Source: Ceratorhiza oryzae-sativae
Lineage: Eukaryota > Basidiomycota > Agaricomycetes > Cantharellales > Ceratobasidiaceae
Direction of reading: 5' to 3'
DNA: 64,000 bases
Assembly: GCA_030998015.1 (NCBI GenBank)
Contig: JARWMV010000240.1
Span: forward strand, 310,001-374,000
Positions 1-10,671 of this stretch are shown here, in pieces; within the stretch, counting starts at the first letter, position 1, and each line of letters begins with the position of its first letter. A program made the position numbers and the translations under genes. A model generated the notes under the pieces. That model worked only from the letters and a program-made list of their open reading frames with translations, made no database searches and was not told where the DNA came from.

Positions 1-78
1 GAACCATCGGGGGCGCAAGGTGGATGACCAAAATTGCGCAGACGGTCGAGAAGGCAAACGGCGCAAGGACGAAACGAC

Positions 79-1705
79 TTACGGGCTATTGGGCATGACA
101 CTTCCCCGGGTGACACCGCTCGCGACGGTCATGCCGAGTCCGAGCGCGCCGCCAAGGATACCCGTCGACTTGAGCTTGGCCGGCTTGGGGGGCGGGCTAG
201 GCGGCGCGGGTTTCTTGCCAGACGGCGAACCGCTAAAGAGCGCACCGAGCGCAGACGAACTTCCGCGCTTCCGAACACCACCAGCGCTGTTCCTCCTGCC
301 CTCCTTTCCTTCGCTCATGGGCGTAAACCCAAGCCCAGCAGCCGAACCCGGTGTGCTCGGCCGTCTCGAGCCACTCCCACCCTGCTGGGACTCTTTTCTC
401 GCCCGCGACGAAAACACGTTGGACAACCCCAGGTTGAGCTTCGGCGGCCGGTTGGCCTGTGTCGGAGACGATGGTGGTTGAGGCTGACCCGCCCGATTGC
501 GGTCCTGCGCTAGCTCGGGGTTCCTTTGATGTTGCAGCCCCATGGTCTGCATATGATGTTGTGGAATCATTCGCAATATCTCTCCTTCACCTCCTTCTGC
601 GTCCGCAATATGAATCGTGAGATCCTCGCAACTCGTCCCACCGCGTTTCAGCAAGTCCCGACTGAATTGCCGCTTCTTTTTGCCAAGCCGGGCCGCGAGT
701 CCGCTGGTGCTGCCACTGCCGGGTGTGGGCGAATGAGGCGGGGGTGTCCCGCCGGTGTAGCTCGGTGAGAGCGAGTTTGGGCTGGGCCCTCGGGGCTCGG
801 CTGTGGGCTGATTCCGCCGGTGGAGTGAGGGCTGACCCCGCCACTTGATTGAGGGCTCAGTGGTATTGCGGGACCCGTCGGAGTCGGTGCGTTTTGGACC
901 GGACCCGCGAGGAACGGAGAGGCAGGGTGAGGTTGGGTTTGGATGCCTGCTGGCAATAATGATGACACAGTGGGATGAGGCTCAGAAGGTCCAATCGGCG
1001 TGTTCGAACGACCTTCCGAGCTCGACCCGGTCGGAATCCCAGCAGCAGCGTGTACCATCACCTGCGGTACCTGCACTGCTGCACTGCTCTCTTTTTGAGC
1101 GACCAAGGGGCTCGTGCTCGCGCTTGGCTTGTTCATCAGATCCGACGCGGGCATCGGGGGCGCTCCATGCCCCGATGTTGCAACGGACTCTGATACTGCG
1201 GACAACGGCGTTGTCGGCGTTGGCGCTAGCGTAGTCAGGGTGGATGTTGATGCAGAACCAGACGAAAACGAGACGGTGGATGGGTTGTCCAGCGTCGGCC
1301 GCGGGGGGAGCGGTCGCAACGGGTTGGGAGCGGTAGGCGGCCTGGGCACCGACCCGGTCGTCGGAACAGGTCCGGCCGTCGACTGGGATGGAGTGGGCGA
1401 CGCCGACCTGGACGTCTGCCTCGAGAGCGACTGGCTTTCCAGCGGCAGCGAGAACTGGGATTGCGAGCGTGAAGGCAGCAAGGGCAGCGGACGTGGCGTG
1501 GCAGTCGTGGTCGCAAGTGAAGATCCCGAACCGAGACTAGAACCCGAGTTGGAAGCTTGGGAACTCGAGCCACTCACAGGCGTCGGCAACGCGCGTATTT
1601 GCCCAATCGCCATGTCGTCCTCGTCGTCTGTCTGGGAGTGTAGTCGGTCGTATAGCGGTGTGCCTGCGGGCGAGAGGGTCGTATCCGAACGTACACTAGC
1701 GTATG
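79..1705 (-). CDS. Ser/Pro-rich low-complexity protein, frameshifted, ends uncertain
   Basis: I do not recognise the family. Reading leftward, the open frame runs from a likely 3' splice site near 1690-1705. It passes an acidic stretch (QTDDEDDMAIGQ), a long Ser/Pro/Thr-rich region, a basic stretch (RLGKKKRQFSRDLL) and a Gly/Ala-rich tail. The ATG at 1613 is probably internal, because the same frame stays open and protein-like for about 30 codons upstream. The frame breaks at 781-790: upstream text ends SPQPSPEGP and downstream text resumes SPNSLSPSY one base out of register, so one missing base would join them. The apparent stop at 79-81 overlaps a perfect GTAAGT donor, so the gene may continue beyond the left edge. 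It is probably a disordered scaffold or regulatory protein, but composition is the only evidence. Confidence 0.5.
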
Positions 1706-3493
1706 ATTGTCGTTAGCCCACGCCTGTCGCCAGCTCACGAAAAACAGAGACACGTACGATAGGTCGCTGCGCCTGCCAGACGGGACCCACACTACCTTTT
1801 CCCAGCAGTCCTTTTCCTTGTCCCACCTCGATGGCTGGGCGAACGCAGACACGGGAAGGTGTCGTCCTGGGACAAGGCTTGCGCGCCAGCTCAGTCGCGA
1901 GCTCTTGGATGTCTTGGGCGCTGCTGAAGACGCAGAAAATATCAGCATCCTAGTCCATGCAGAGCGCAGCAGCTGGCGAGGCAGAAAAGGACGCACCGGA
2001 GGGTGATGTTGGACGAGGAGCGAACAAGTAATTCGCCTTTGCAAATACGCTGTCAAACACGGGCCTCCCGAGCAATCGAAACGAGGTAAGCGGGCAAGAT
2101 TACAGACGTCACACCCCGCTCCGTTGTCGTCGTCGTCGTCGTTGTCTGCAAGCGCAAATCAGTCCGACCACATCGGATCTCACTTTCGGCCCAAGCAACG
2201 CGCCCTATCTCTATACGGTCTGTATCTATGCGGCCACGTCGTCACTCACAGCTCTCCAGGCACCGGATCGCTGTCGTCCACCACGCGTTTCGCCGTGGGG
2301 AACTTATTCTGCACGTGATTTTGACGCTTCACGACGTTTGGGTATGTCTCGGTGGGTCTCGATCAGGCAAGTTATACAAAACAAGGCGACCATACGCCCT
2401 CGTCGTCTGGCTCGGTGAGTGTAATAGATTCGTATGCCGCAACGATAGGACTTGTCGCCTGATCTTTACGCTTCATGCATGATTCTCGGCTCCGAATTTG
2501 CTTCCGCGCATATAACCACGACTTGGCAGCGCCTTGGACCAATTCTGACTAGCTTGTTTTGAGGCACTTGATTCGAATGTCGTCTCTACGCACATGTGTT
2601 GGAACCGTTCGCGGCAGCCAACTATATAAAACTTATATACTCGCTCCATCACTCCCGGGTATTCATTGTCCAAAACTGACTATCCCGATAATAATTATAC
2701 AGTGTTCGGTAGCCATTAAAAATAACCCACTTGTGCTAACTTCACTCCCAGGTACCTCGTTATTTATATCCACAAGGTACGTGCGAAATTTTGATTACGC
2801 AGCCTGACCTGATGTCCACTCCTCGCCGTGAACAAAATGAGTAAAGGCAGTCCATGCGTCCTCTCTTACCGCCCGCTGAAACGGAGGCAGTCCGTGTCGA
2901 AGCCCCTAAATTCATGGGGAAGCGACGCCGGTGGCGTATCATCTTCAGACTTCACCCAGCCTTCCGCCCCACTAAGGAGATCAGCAACGAGTGCACCGTT
3001 TGATATCCGTGTTTTTTTTTTTCTTTCGAAATATGCATCGAAACGGTTGGGATACGGGTTCCTGGTTCAAAGAGTCAGCAATCGATGAGAGTTGTTCCTC
3101 AGGCTACCCTGCCTGGGAACAGCTCTGGGGCAAGCACGTTCCGCCCGATAAATCAATCTTCTTTCGTCCGATATGTCCAAATCGTAGCCGCCCGTCACTG
3201 CCATCCAGGGACCATTAAGAGAAACTCAGATAGAGTTAGGTCCTTTATCGGAGCACCACGAACCTCTCTGTCGTAGAGCATATTTCTCAATATAGTGTGA
3301 AATGTCATCAGTGGGGAATGCTACCAAATTCACAAGCGTTTCATTTGTGTATTGTGTATCCGTTCTGGGTATTCCAGACACGAAACTGCCTGGCCAGAAG
3401 GCCAGACTTGCACATTAATCCCGAGCTGTTCCGGGAAAATGCCATGTAAGCACCTGCCAGGGGTCCCGCCAGTGATGGACCTGTCACTGTATC
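1706..3493. other. Gene-poor stretch
   Basis: About 1.8 kb with no coding region I can support on either strand. It has only short overlapping frames without family motifs, a T-rich run near 3011-3023 and AT-rich patches around 2690-2780. It separates the left-edge gene from the NACHT-WD40 relic. Confidence 0.5.
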
Positions 3494-6400
3494 CTATGCA
3501 TGTATATTATCGCCTCCCGATAGAAAAGGAACGTGGCGGATGTTGTGAGAGAGCGCCGCATAGCTCCATGACATGGAGCTATCAAACCCGGGTAGTTCAA
3601 CAATAGCCATTTCATCTGTAACTACGATCCATCGGCGGGCTTTGTTTTCACACGAGCTAGTGGCCAACAAACCGCTCTCGGGGGAAAAGCATACAGCATG
3701 TACAGGCCTAGAGTGACCACGTAGAGGCCCAGCCACTAGTTCGCCAGACTTGGCATTCCATATGCACGCTGTCGAGTCCGCTGACCCAGAAGCAATGAGA
3801 GACCGTCAAATCCAGAATCTCGCCCAAGTAACCTTTTAGTAGTCCAAGCATCATGCACCCTGTTTCAACTTCCCATACGTATACTGCCTCGCCTACGCCA
3901 AAAACGATATGCCCGCTGTCACCAGAGAATGACACGGACCGTGCCATCCCACGAATTGCTTTGACTTGTTTGACGCTTGCGTCAGTAGCGTCCTACCAGC
4001 ACGCACACGAGCATCCCAGACACGGATCGTCTTGCCAGATCCAGAAATAGCACGACCGCCGTTCGGTAACCACACGAACGCGGCTTCCCATAATGGAACA
4101 TCTGAATGAGCTCGAAATACTATAGCACCATTGTTTGCGTGCCATACGGCTCCTGGCTCGTACGGCAATATATTTGTCATCAGGCGAGAACACCAATGCC
4201 TTCATGGCTCCGCCTTTGTTCTGGTAGGGACCGCTGTCATTCTATGCCAGTTATCGTACGCCATATGCCCGGTGTGTCACGAGGCAGCCAGCAGACATAT
4301 TGCTCGCCGTCGTGTGAGAACGCTACGCAGCCTAAGCCCTCGCTGAGGGGGTCGCGCCAAAGGAGACCCTTGTCGCTTTCCGATATCACGAAAGGGGGTG
4401 TCGTAAACTGTTGTATTCCATACTTGAATGCCCTAACCCCCTAGATAGCGATGCAAGATGCCGAGTACTAGGGAAACATGACGCATGCACGATCTCAGTT
4501 GGGTCACTTTGTGGCTGACATGCTGTCTCCCCCTGGACACGGGTTGTGCCGTAAATTAATCGATAAGCGATGAGCCAACCTCGCATAGAGTACGCAGCTG
4601 AAAGCACGTCGCCTGCGTAGTGGACAGGGCCAAGCAGCGTATCACCTGTGTTTCTGTATCCCAAACTTGTACCGTATGCCCGGATACGGCGATAATACCT
4701 CGACTATCGGAAACAAATGCAACACGCCTGACCTTTTCGTCGTGAATTTTGAGGAGTTCGAGAACGACTTCGCCTATCTCGTCGTCCTATATCTGCACCA
4801 TTCCACCCCAGGCCCCGGATGCAATGTGAGTTGCATCGGGTGAGATTCCCAGCGAGTCGACATAGTCCCCGACATCTGTGCTTCGTGTGCATAGTGTCCC
4901 CAGTCTGTATCGCCCCCTTACGTGACTCCAAGTAGGTTGGGATAGTGACGCATTCGCCTTGATATATGAGAACTTGGTGGTGTAAATGCAAGCGCAGAAA
5001 TGTACAGACGAAGTGTGTTAGTTGAGATCCCGTCTTAGAATGCTAGCACAAACCGGTATGCATCATGTGTAACCGCCTTGGTGTCTTCTGTATCATTCTA
5101 CTCGATTGCATTAGGTTGAAATCTGCGGCGGGAGAATTAGAGTCCGCTTACAGTCAAACCAGTCGAGGACACGCAATAGGCTCGTCAGTGCTGCATTGAG
5201 CTTGCCGAGCAAACTAAGCGCCTCTAGCCAGTACAGCAGCTGCGGATCGGTGATACAAGGGTCACAGTGGATGTTTCAACGAGATGGCTTGACCAGTATA
5301 TGCAAATGTAGCTTAGATGGACCGTACTAGCGTTTCTCACTCGTGATTATTGATCAGGAACATCCCGATTCAGCCTATCCGAGGTTTCTAGTCCGCATAC
5401 GTTGAACTTTAGGAAGTTCATCATATCTTTTAGACATGGCTCAGAGAGCATCGCGTCCTATGAATCCATGTCCACGTATAGTTTCTTGGAGCTATCTGGA
5501 TCAGTGAGGTAGCCCATGAACGACGGATGTCCAATTCTTATGGCTCCCCCAAGGTTGGTATCCAAGTACGATACTGATGACAGCCTTTCCACAGCGGTTT
5601 CCAGGGCGCGCGGAGATGTATGCTGTCCCAATAGCAGCACGAGCACAGAAATGGGTAACGGGCGATGCATCACCGTCACCACAATCGCTCCGAGACACTG
5701 ACACTTCCGCATATGTACCACGTCGTTCGGGGCGAGTTCAGCTTCGATCGGTCGCATATAAAAGGCCAATGCCGCTCATGTGAGTACCATTCAACGCAAG
5801 CCGTAGTTGTTCGTAGCTATCGAGTGCATGCATAACGTATATGCATGTGTTCCGCGCCCAAATGAACAGACCGTCGGCACGAGCGGAAGCCAATATCCTC
5901 GGGCCACCTATCATCCACCCTTAGGTCACACAATGATTTCCGTACATATAAACGAATTTCTGAAGCAGCATTGTAGTCCATGAGATCAAAACCTATGAAC
6001 CAACCCCCTTCAGCGCTGTTTCGGAAATAGTTAAGGATGTCTTGATCCGGACGGCTTGCCACTATGACCTTCAAGCGAGGTACAAACTGGACCATAGTTC
6101 GCAAGCACGCGAGAAGTTGCTTTCTGGTTGTGACATCCCCACACTCATCCAAGACATCCGCTATTACAACTATTAGACAAGGTAACTGCTGGGAATCCTT
6201 GATACTTTTCAACGGCCCGCCAGAGAGTACCGAAAAGTGGCTGTATGTGCTTGGAATGCAGTCCAACCTCTTTACGGATCACATCGACTACCGGGTCTCC
6301 ATATAATCCCAGCACTTGGCGAGCCCATAAGCAATTTTCATGAGCACACGACGTGGATCGCGTTGCTCCATGTCATAAGTCAATCGATTGGTTCTTGGAT

Positions 6401-6500
6401 GGAGCTGGGTGACGAGTGCGTTAAATCATGCAGGTTCAAATGTATCGGCAATCCGTATGTGGAGGACACTAGGACGATACAACGGAACCGAACCTAATTT
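3494..6500 (-). pseudogene. NACHT-WD40 (NLR-like STAND) gene relic 1
   Basis: Read right to left, this keeps the order of a fungal NACHT-WD40 protein. Near 6300-6390 is a fragment like the start of a NACHT module (YDMEQRDPRRVLMKIAYG). At 5817-6266 is the Walker B neighbourhood (IADVLDECGDVTTRKQLL, then KVIVASRPDQD). At 5458-5769 is the segment after the NACHT (RIGHPSFMGYLTDPDSS). From 4740 to 3494 come degenerate WD40 repeats (IIAVSGHTVQVWDTETQ; KALVFSPDDKYIAV; AISGSGKTIRVWDAR; GHSRPVHAVCFSPES). The pieces lie in different frames with stops between them, and I find no convincing Walker A loop. Intact relatives are signal-transducing NTPases, some involved in fungal non-self recognition. This copy looks dead. 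Confidence 0.8.
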
Positions 6501-6544
6501 TAAAGAAAACTAAATTTAGATCCTGCGGGAAAATCATAGGTCAT

Positions 6545-6995
6545 ACTGACAATAAGGAAGTTGAGCACCCTGAACTCGAGGCAGCGAGCACGATCAACTT
6601 TGGGGATTCAGAGAGCCGCGCCAAGACATGTGAAAATTCCGATTATCTTCGAGCCAAACTCTTTACCCAAACTAACATACACACAGTATGTAATGTATCT
6701 CATTAAACTCATTTTATCACTGATTTCAGCTAGCAATTGCTCACAATAGGCGCGCAATCTTGTTAGCTAGCGCCTGCTTGGTTTGTGCTCTGCTGTACCT
6801 AAAATCAGCAATATTCCCAGGAATACTCGAAGCTAGGAATGCGAGCTCGAAGATTATGCAAAATAATCGGAACCACAAATGTATGCGTCGGCGGTCTCGA
6901 GACCCGCCCTTTTCAGGCAAGGTTGTCTTGGCGATCCCACAGCGAAGGAGTCTTTTTGGGTTGCTTGAATCTAATGGAAATTATTGATCGAATTG
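6545..6995 (-). pseudogene. Relic of the multi-pass membrane protein family (copy 3)
   Basis: On the minus strand this matches exons 2 and 3 of the intact gene at 55463-56565. Exon 2 reads LLRCGIAKTTLPEKGGSRD, then LWFRLFCIIFELAFLASSIP; the intact gene has LLRCVIVKTTLPEKGASKD and LWFRIFCTIFELAFMASTVP. Exon 3 reads GAALxIPKVDRARCLEF, where x is a stop codon (TGA) at the Trp of the intact copy. I cannot find exon 1 or exon 4 nearby. The internal stop and missing ends make it a dead copy, older than the tandem pair on the right of the window. Confidence 0.82.
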
Positions 6996-7253
6996 CTGCC
7001 TCGATTTTAATGCTGCCTTTCTCTCATGCCCGGTTCGACCTTGTGTTCGTCTAGGACGTTGAATATGTACACAAAAAACTTACCCACGTGATATAGATGT
7101 ATCCAAGCGATACTTGGTCACGGTTTCTTCGGTGCTACTACCTAAGTTTCGTCCTTGGGGAAGACCCGCCATGCCAATGCGACCAAAACGCGCTACAAGG
7201 GGTAGCTGATGTCATCCTATGATGCCCCCTTCGCGATGAACATCGTGGCGTCC

Positions 7254-7441
7254 CTCAGCCAAACCCCGGATATCTAGTTTGCGTGAACTAGTTCCACAGG
7301 TCTAACGATGCTTCCGAGCGCTTGTGAGACCCGAAGTAGCACGCACTGCCAGCGCTACTGGGATCTAGTAAGCGTGCAAAAGCATTGTTAGACCTTGCGG
7401 CGTTACTGCGCGCTAGCTAGATATTCGGGTTTTGGCCGAGC
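7254..7441. mobile_element. Fold-back (MITE-like) repeat, copy A
   Basis: About 188 bp that reads almost as its own reverse complement. It starts CTCAGCCAAACCCCGGATAT and ends with the near-complement ATATTCGGGTTTTGGCCGAG. The inner arms share GGTCTAACGATGC against GCATTGTTAGACC. A diverged second copy of the same length lies at 48716-48903, with matching ends and a shared interior (CCGAAGTAGCAC). It has no coding capacity. Ends, size and copy number fit a non-autonomous fold-back element, but no clear target-site duplication is visible. Confidence 0.72.
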
Positions 7442-8268
7442 CTGCGGAAGGCATCCAAACCACTGCTCCCCTCGGACCTGTTTGCCACCTTCAAGAGCCT
7501 TCAGGCTGTGGCCGTGTCCTTGTTCCATTCTCAAAATTTCGCTGAAAGCTAGACGCCTCTTTATTGTCTCGGTTTCCCCCTCGACCTAGACTCTCCGCAC
7601 CCTGCGCTATTTCTTTCCCACTTGTATGCGCGTCCACCTTCGGGCGGACTTATTTATATTCTCTAGTTGTGTTACCCGTGTGGATTGACCTTTTGTTCAT
7701 GTAGTACGTTAAAATTATATGCGACAAAAGGACTACCCATGTGTCTTAGGGTACATATCGGTAGGCGCTACGCACCATCTGCCATCACTTCTACGCAGCA
7801 AGTAACGCGTATAAGTCAAAGACATATCTAGAAATAAATAGAGAAATCTAATACTCCTCTAAGTCAACTAATCATGCGAAGCATCATATGGGGGGAGAGT
7901 GAGCAACACACCCACAGATGACTTCGAGACTCTCATCAAAATCCCTTGAAAGGTTGACCCAGTGGGCTCCCAGCTACGATATGCCAGACAATCTTATCTT
8001 ACTGGTAGCCGGTTACCATTAATCACAGAGTCACCCCGGAGAAGCGCCATCCGGAATTGATAAGATTGATGGCATGGCGCTGATTGCTCGACGAGCCACC
8101 TGAGGATGACCACAGCTCCGCTAGATTTTTGTCCTTGAAAACTTGTCTCATATTACGACCCCACAGCCAATTAGTCATTTCAAAAAATTTTGTTAGGAGA
8201 TTATCTAGCGTCATGGCATAAAAAGAAAGACGAGAGAAGCAGTAGTGAGATGAATACATATGTTCCTT
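7442..8268. other. Gene-free stretch 3' of PIF1
   Basis: About 830 bp between fold-back copy A and the stop codon of the PIF1-type helicase. It is AT-rich toward 7700-7900. I see no gene, repeat or RNA here. Confidence 0.5.
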
Positions 8269-10428
8269 TCATTCCTCTCCAGTAGTGAGTGGCTCTCCGG
8301 GAACAGCTTCGAGATTGCGAGCCCACTCGACCACCCTGTTACATTTTATGGACGTTTAGCTTGTTCTCATGGTGAATTCTGAAACGACAGGGTTACCTTG
8401 GATGTGTGAACACTACTGCCGGAGAAAAGCCTTGTACTTGCAGCCCTTCTAAAGTTGTGCAACGTGATAAGGCAACATAAGCTGTACACAGAGTAGCATT
8501 TGAATAACGATAGTGACAAAAGACCAAGCAGAATCATACCTTGCCCCTTTTCAAACGTTCCCTCAAGATCAACTTTCACACGTGCCAGAGTTTGCCCTTG
8601 GGCTTTATGAACCTAGACAAAGATTTACTGGGGTTTTGATATGATTGTATGTGGATATACCGTTAATGCCCAGGCCAAGCTGAGAGGGACCTGGTATCTC
8701 GAAGCCTCCACACCACCCTCTGCATTTTGATGGGTAAAGCAGTGTGGACCCATCAAGACGGTAACACCGTTCTGATACTTCACTACCGGCCACCTCATCT
8801 CTTCCCACAAACTTAGTTTCGGATCAATGACATTTTCACCAGGACGCCAATCAGGATCTATATTGGGGATAGGGATAACGAACTCCAAATTTCGAGCCTC
8901 TCCCGGTTTGGCGAAACGAGTAATGATCCCAACCGAACCATTGGCGATGCCAGAGTCTCGAAAATTCTGTTTCAGATTTAGCAACTTATGTTATCATAGT
9001 AACAGCGATGGATGATCTACCTGAAGGCACATCACTTGGGCGCCAACCTAAGTACATCTACGTGAGACATCAGGACGACACTTGTAGTTTAGATTGGCTC
9101 ACTTTCAACTCGATTTCTGGAGCAATCATTTTATCTAACAACAACATGCCTCGTTGGTGGGTGATGGGTTTCCCATATATATCCAAACCAAGCTCATCAG
9201 TGCTGTAAAACACCTCAGATTTACTGTCAAGGATATCCATACGTCGTTTATTTGCAGCATCAGCTAAGCGACGAAGGGGGAATATTTCTGTCGGCTCAAT
9301 CCCGTCAGCATATTCAATATTTCGAGCCAAATTATACAAGAGCTTCTCTGAGGCCTCAGAGACGACTCCAACACGCATATCATTGAGCAATTTGATGAGC
9401 TCTAAAAACGCAGGTCACAGTCACAGGAACTCGAAGGGGCCTGGGGCCACGTACCAGGTTGCTTCTGACGGAACACCTTGGTCAGCTTGATCGTATTCGG
9501 AACCGCCTCGTTCCAACATTGAGCTTCGAATGCGAATGAGGCGGGGACACGAGCATCCGCATATGACTGTGGCGGTACCGGTGGCAATTGAAAAAAATCG
9601 CCACATATGACCAGCTAGATGATCAAACATAAGTCTAATAATAGTGAATACAAAACATCTCGATACCTGTATACCTCCAAACGGATCATCGTTCTCTCTA
9701 ATAAGCTTTCCAATCTCGTTCAAAACATCGAACCATCGAGCTTCGATCATCGATACTACACTATATGAGTAGGCGCCATCGACTACCATTAGCCTTGTTA
9801 CCTTCGTCGATAATCAGTATATCTGTATTCCTCCAGCGTTGAGCGGTGCGTGGTCCTTGGGCTTTATGGATGAGACGATAAGCATGTTCGTTTCCAATTC
9901 CAACTCCTAATGCTAGCTGAATTCACTCCGAAACGCATGCACAACACGAAACTGTCACCTGCAAATGAATGCAATGTCGTGCCTCCAATGTTCATCGCGG
10001 CTATCCCTGTACTTGCAGTCACCGCGACGCTATTGTATGCATTTCGAAGCCTTAGTTCTTTGATGATTGCGCGCAGAACGACAGATTTCCCCGTCCCTGG
10101 AGGAGCATCAGCCATAAAAATGGGGCGGATGACAGCGGATGCATGTACCTGCGGAACCAGTAAAGAACACACTTTCCCCTGCGAGTGCCATGTTCAGGAT
10201 GTGTTTTTGCTCGGATGACAAGTTAATCGACTGGCTGAATGATTCATTTGGGTTGTGAGGCCTCTTGAAAAGCCCATGGTTGATATTGTTGAATCTCTCT
10301 AGAAATCTCAGCTGAAATGACTTTTTATCACTGTAGATACGCGAGAGAACAGAAGCGCGGGGATGGGATCGAAAATGGATGGGTGGATTATTGAACACTT
10401 TTGAAGTACGTTGAAGTCTCAGTAACAT
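8269..10428 (-). CDS. PIF1: PIF1-family ATP-dependent DNA helicase (11 exons, intact)
   Basis: Superfamily 1B 5'-3' DNA helicase; relatives unwind G-quadruplexes and act at replication forks and in mitochondrial DNA upkeep. Spliced exons (high to low): 10428-10149, 10096-9959, 9906-9802, 9755-9667, 9614-9455, 9401-9103, 9047-9021, 8966-8661, 8612-8540, 8481-8397, 8335-8269. These give 542 residues with no stop. Visible motifs: Walker A GSAGTGKS (91-98, split by an intron), VTASTGIAA, Walker B IIDEVSM (about 171-177), CGDFFQLPP (208-216), [17 protein letters not shown] (458-474) and YVALSR (494-499). The first 40 residues are Arg-rich with almost no acidic residues, like a mitochondrial presequence. 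The first ATG of the open frame is the chosen start. The whole core is present, so this is not one of the truncated Helitron-derived copies common in fungi, though such an origin is not excluded. Confidence 0.92.
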
Positions 10429-10671
10429 TATCGAAAATTTCGTGGCCCTGCGAACGGGTTATTGACACGAATATAGGGGGCAATACTCGTTCAAGCAACT
10501 AGCTGGCAGGGTGATCAAGTGGCGAGGTGAATGACAGCCACCCTGGGAAATCGTTTATGACATAATCAATACTGCCACAGGCCCGGATGCAGACCCTTTT
10601 TAGGCGCTGGTATGCACTTTATTTGCAACGTTTAGTTTGAGTTCATCTACACATCCTGTCCGCCTTTCAAT

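Noticed and set aside
8605..10428. Degenerate Helitron helicase relic
   Set aside because: This was the first impression from short PIF1-like fragments in different frames. Splicing restores every motif in one 542-residue frame, so it is treated as an intact gene.
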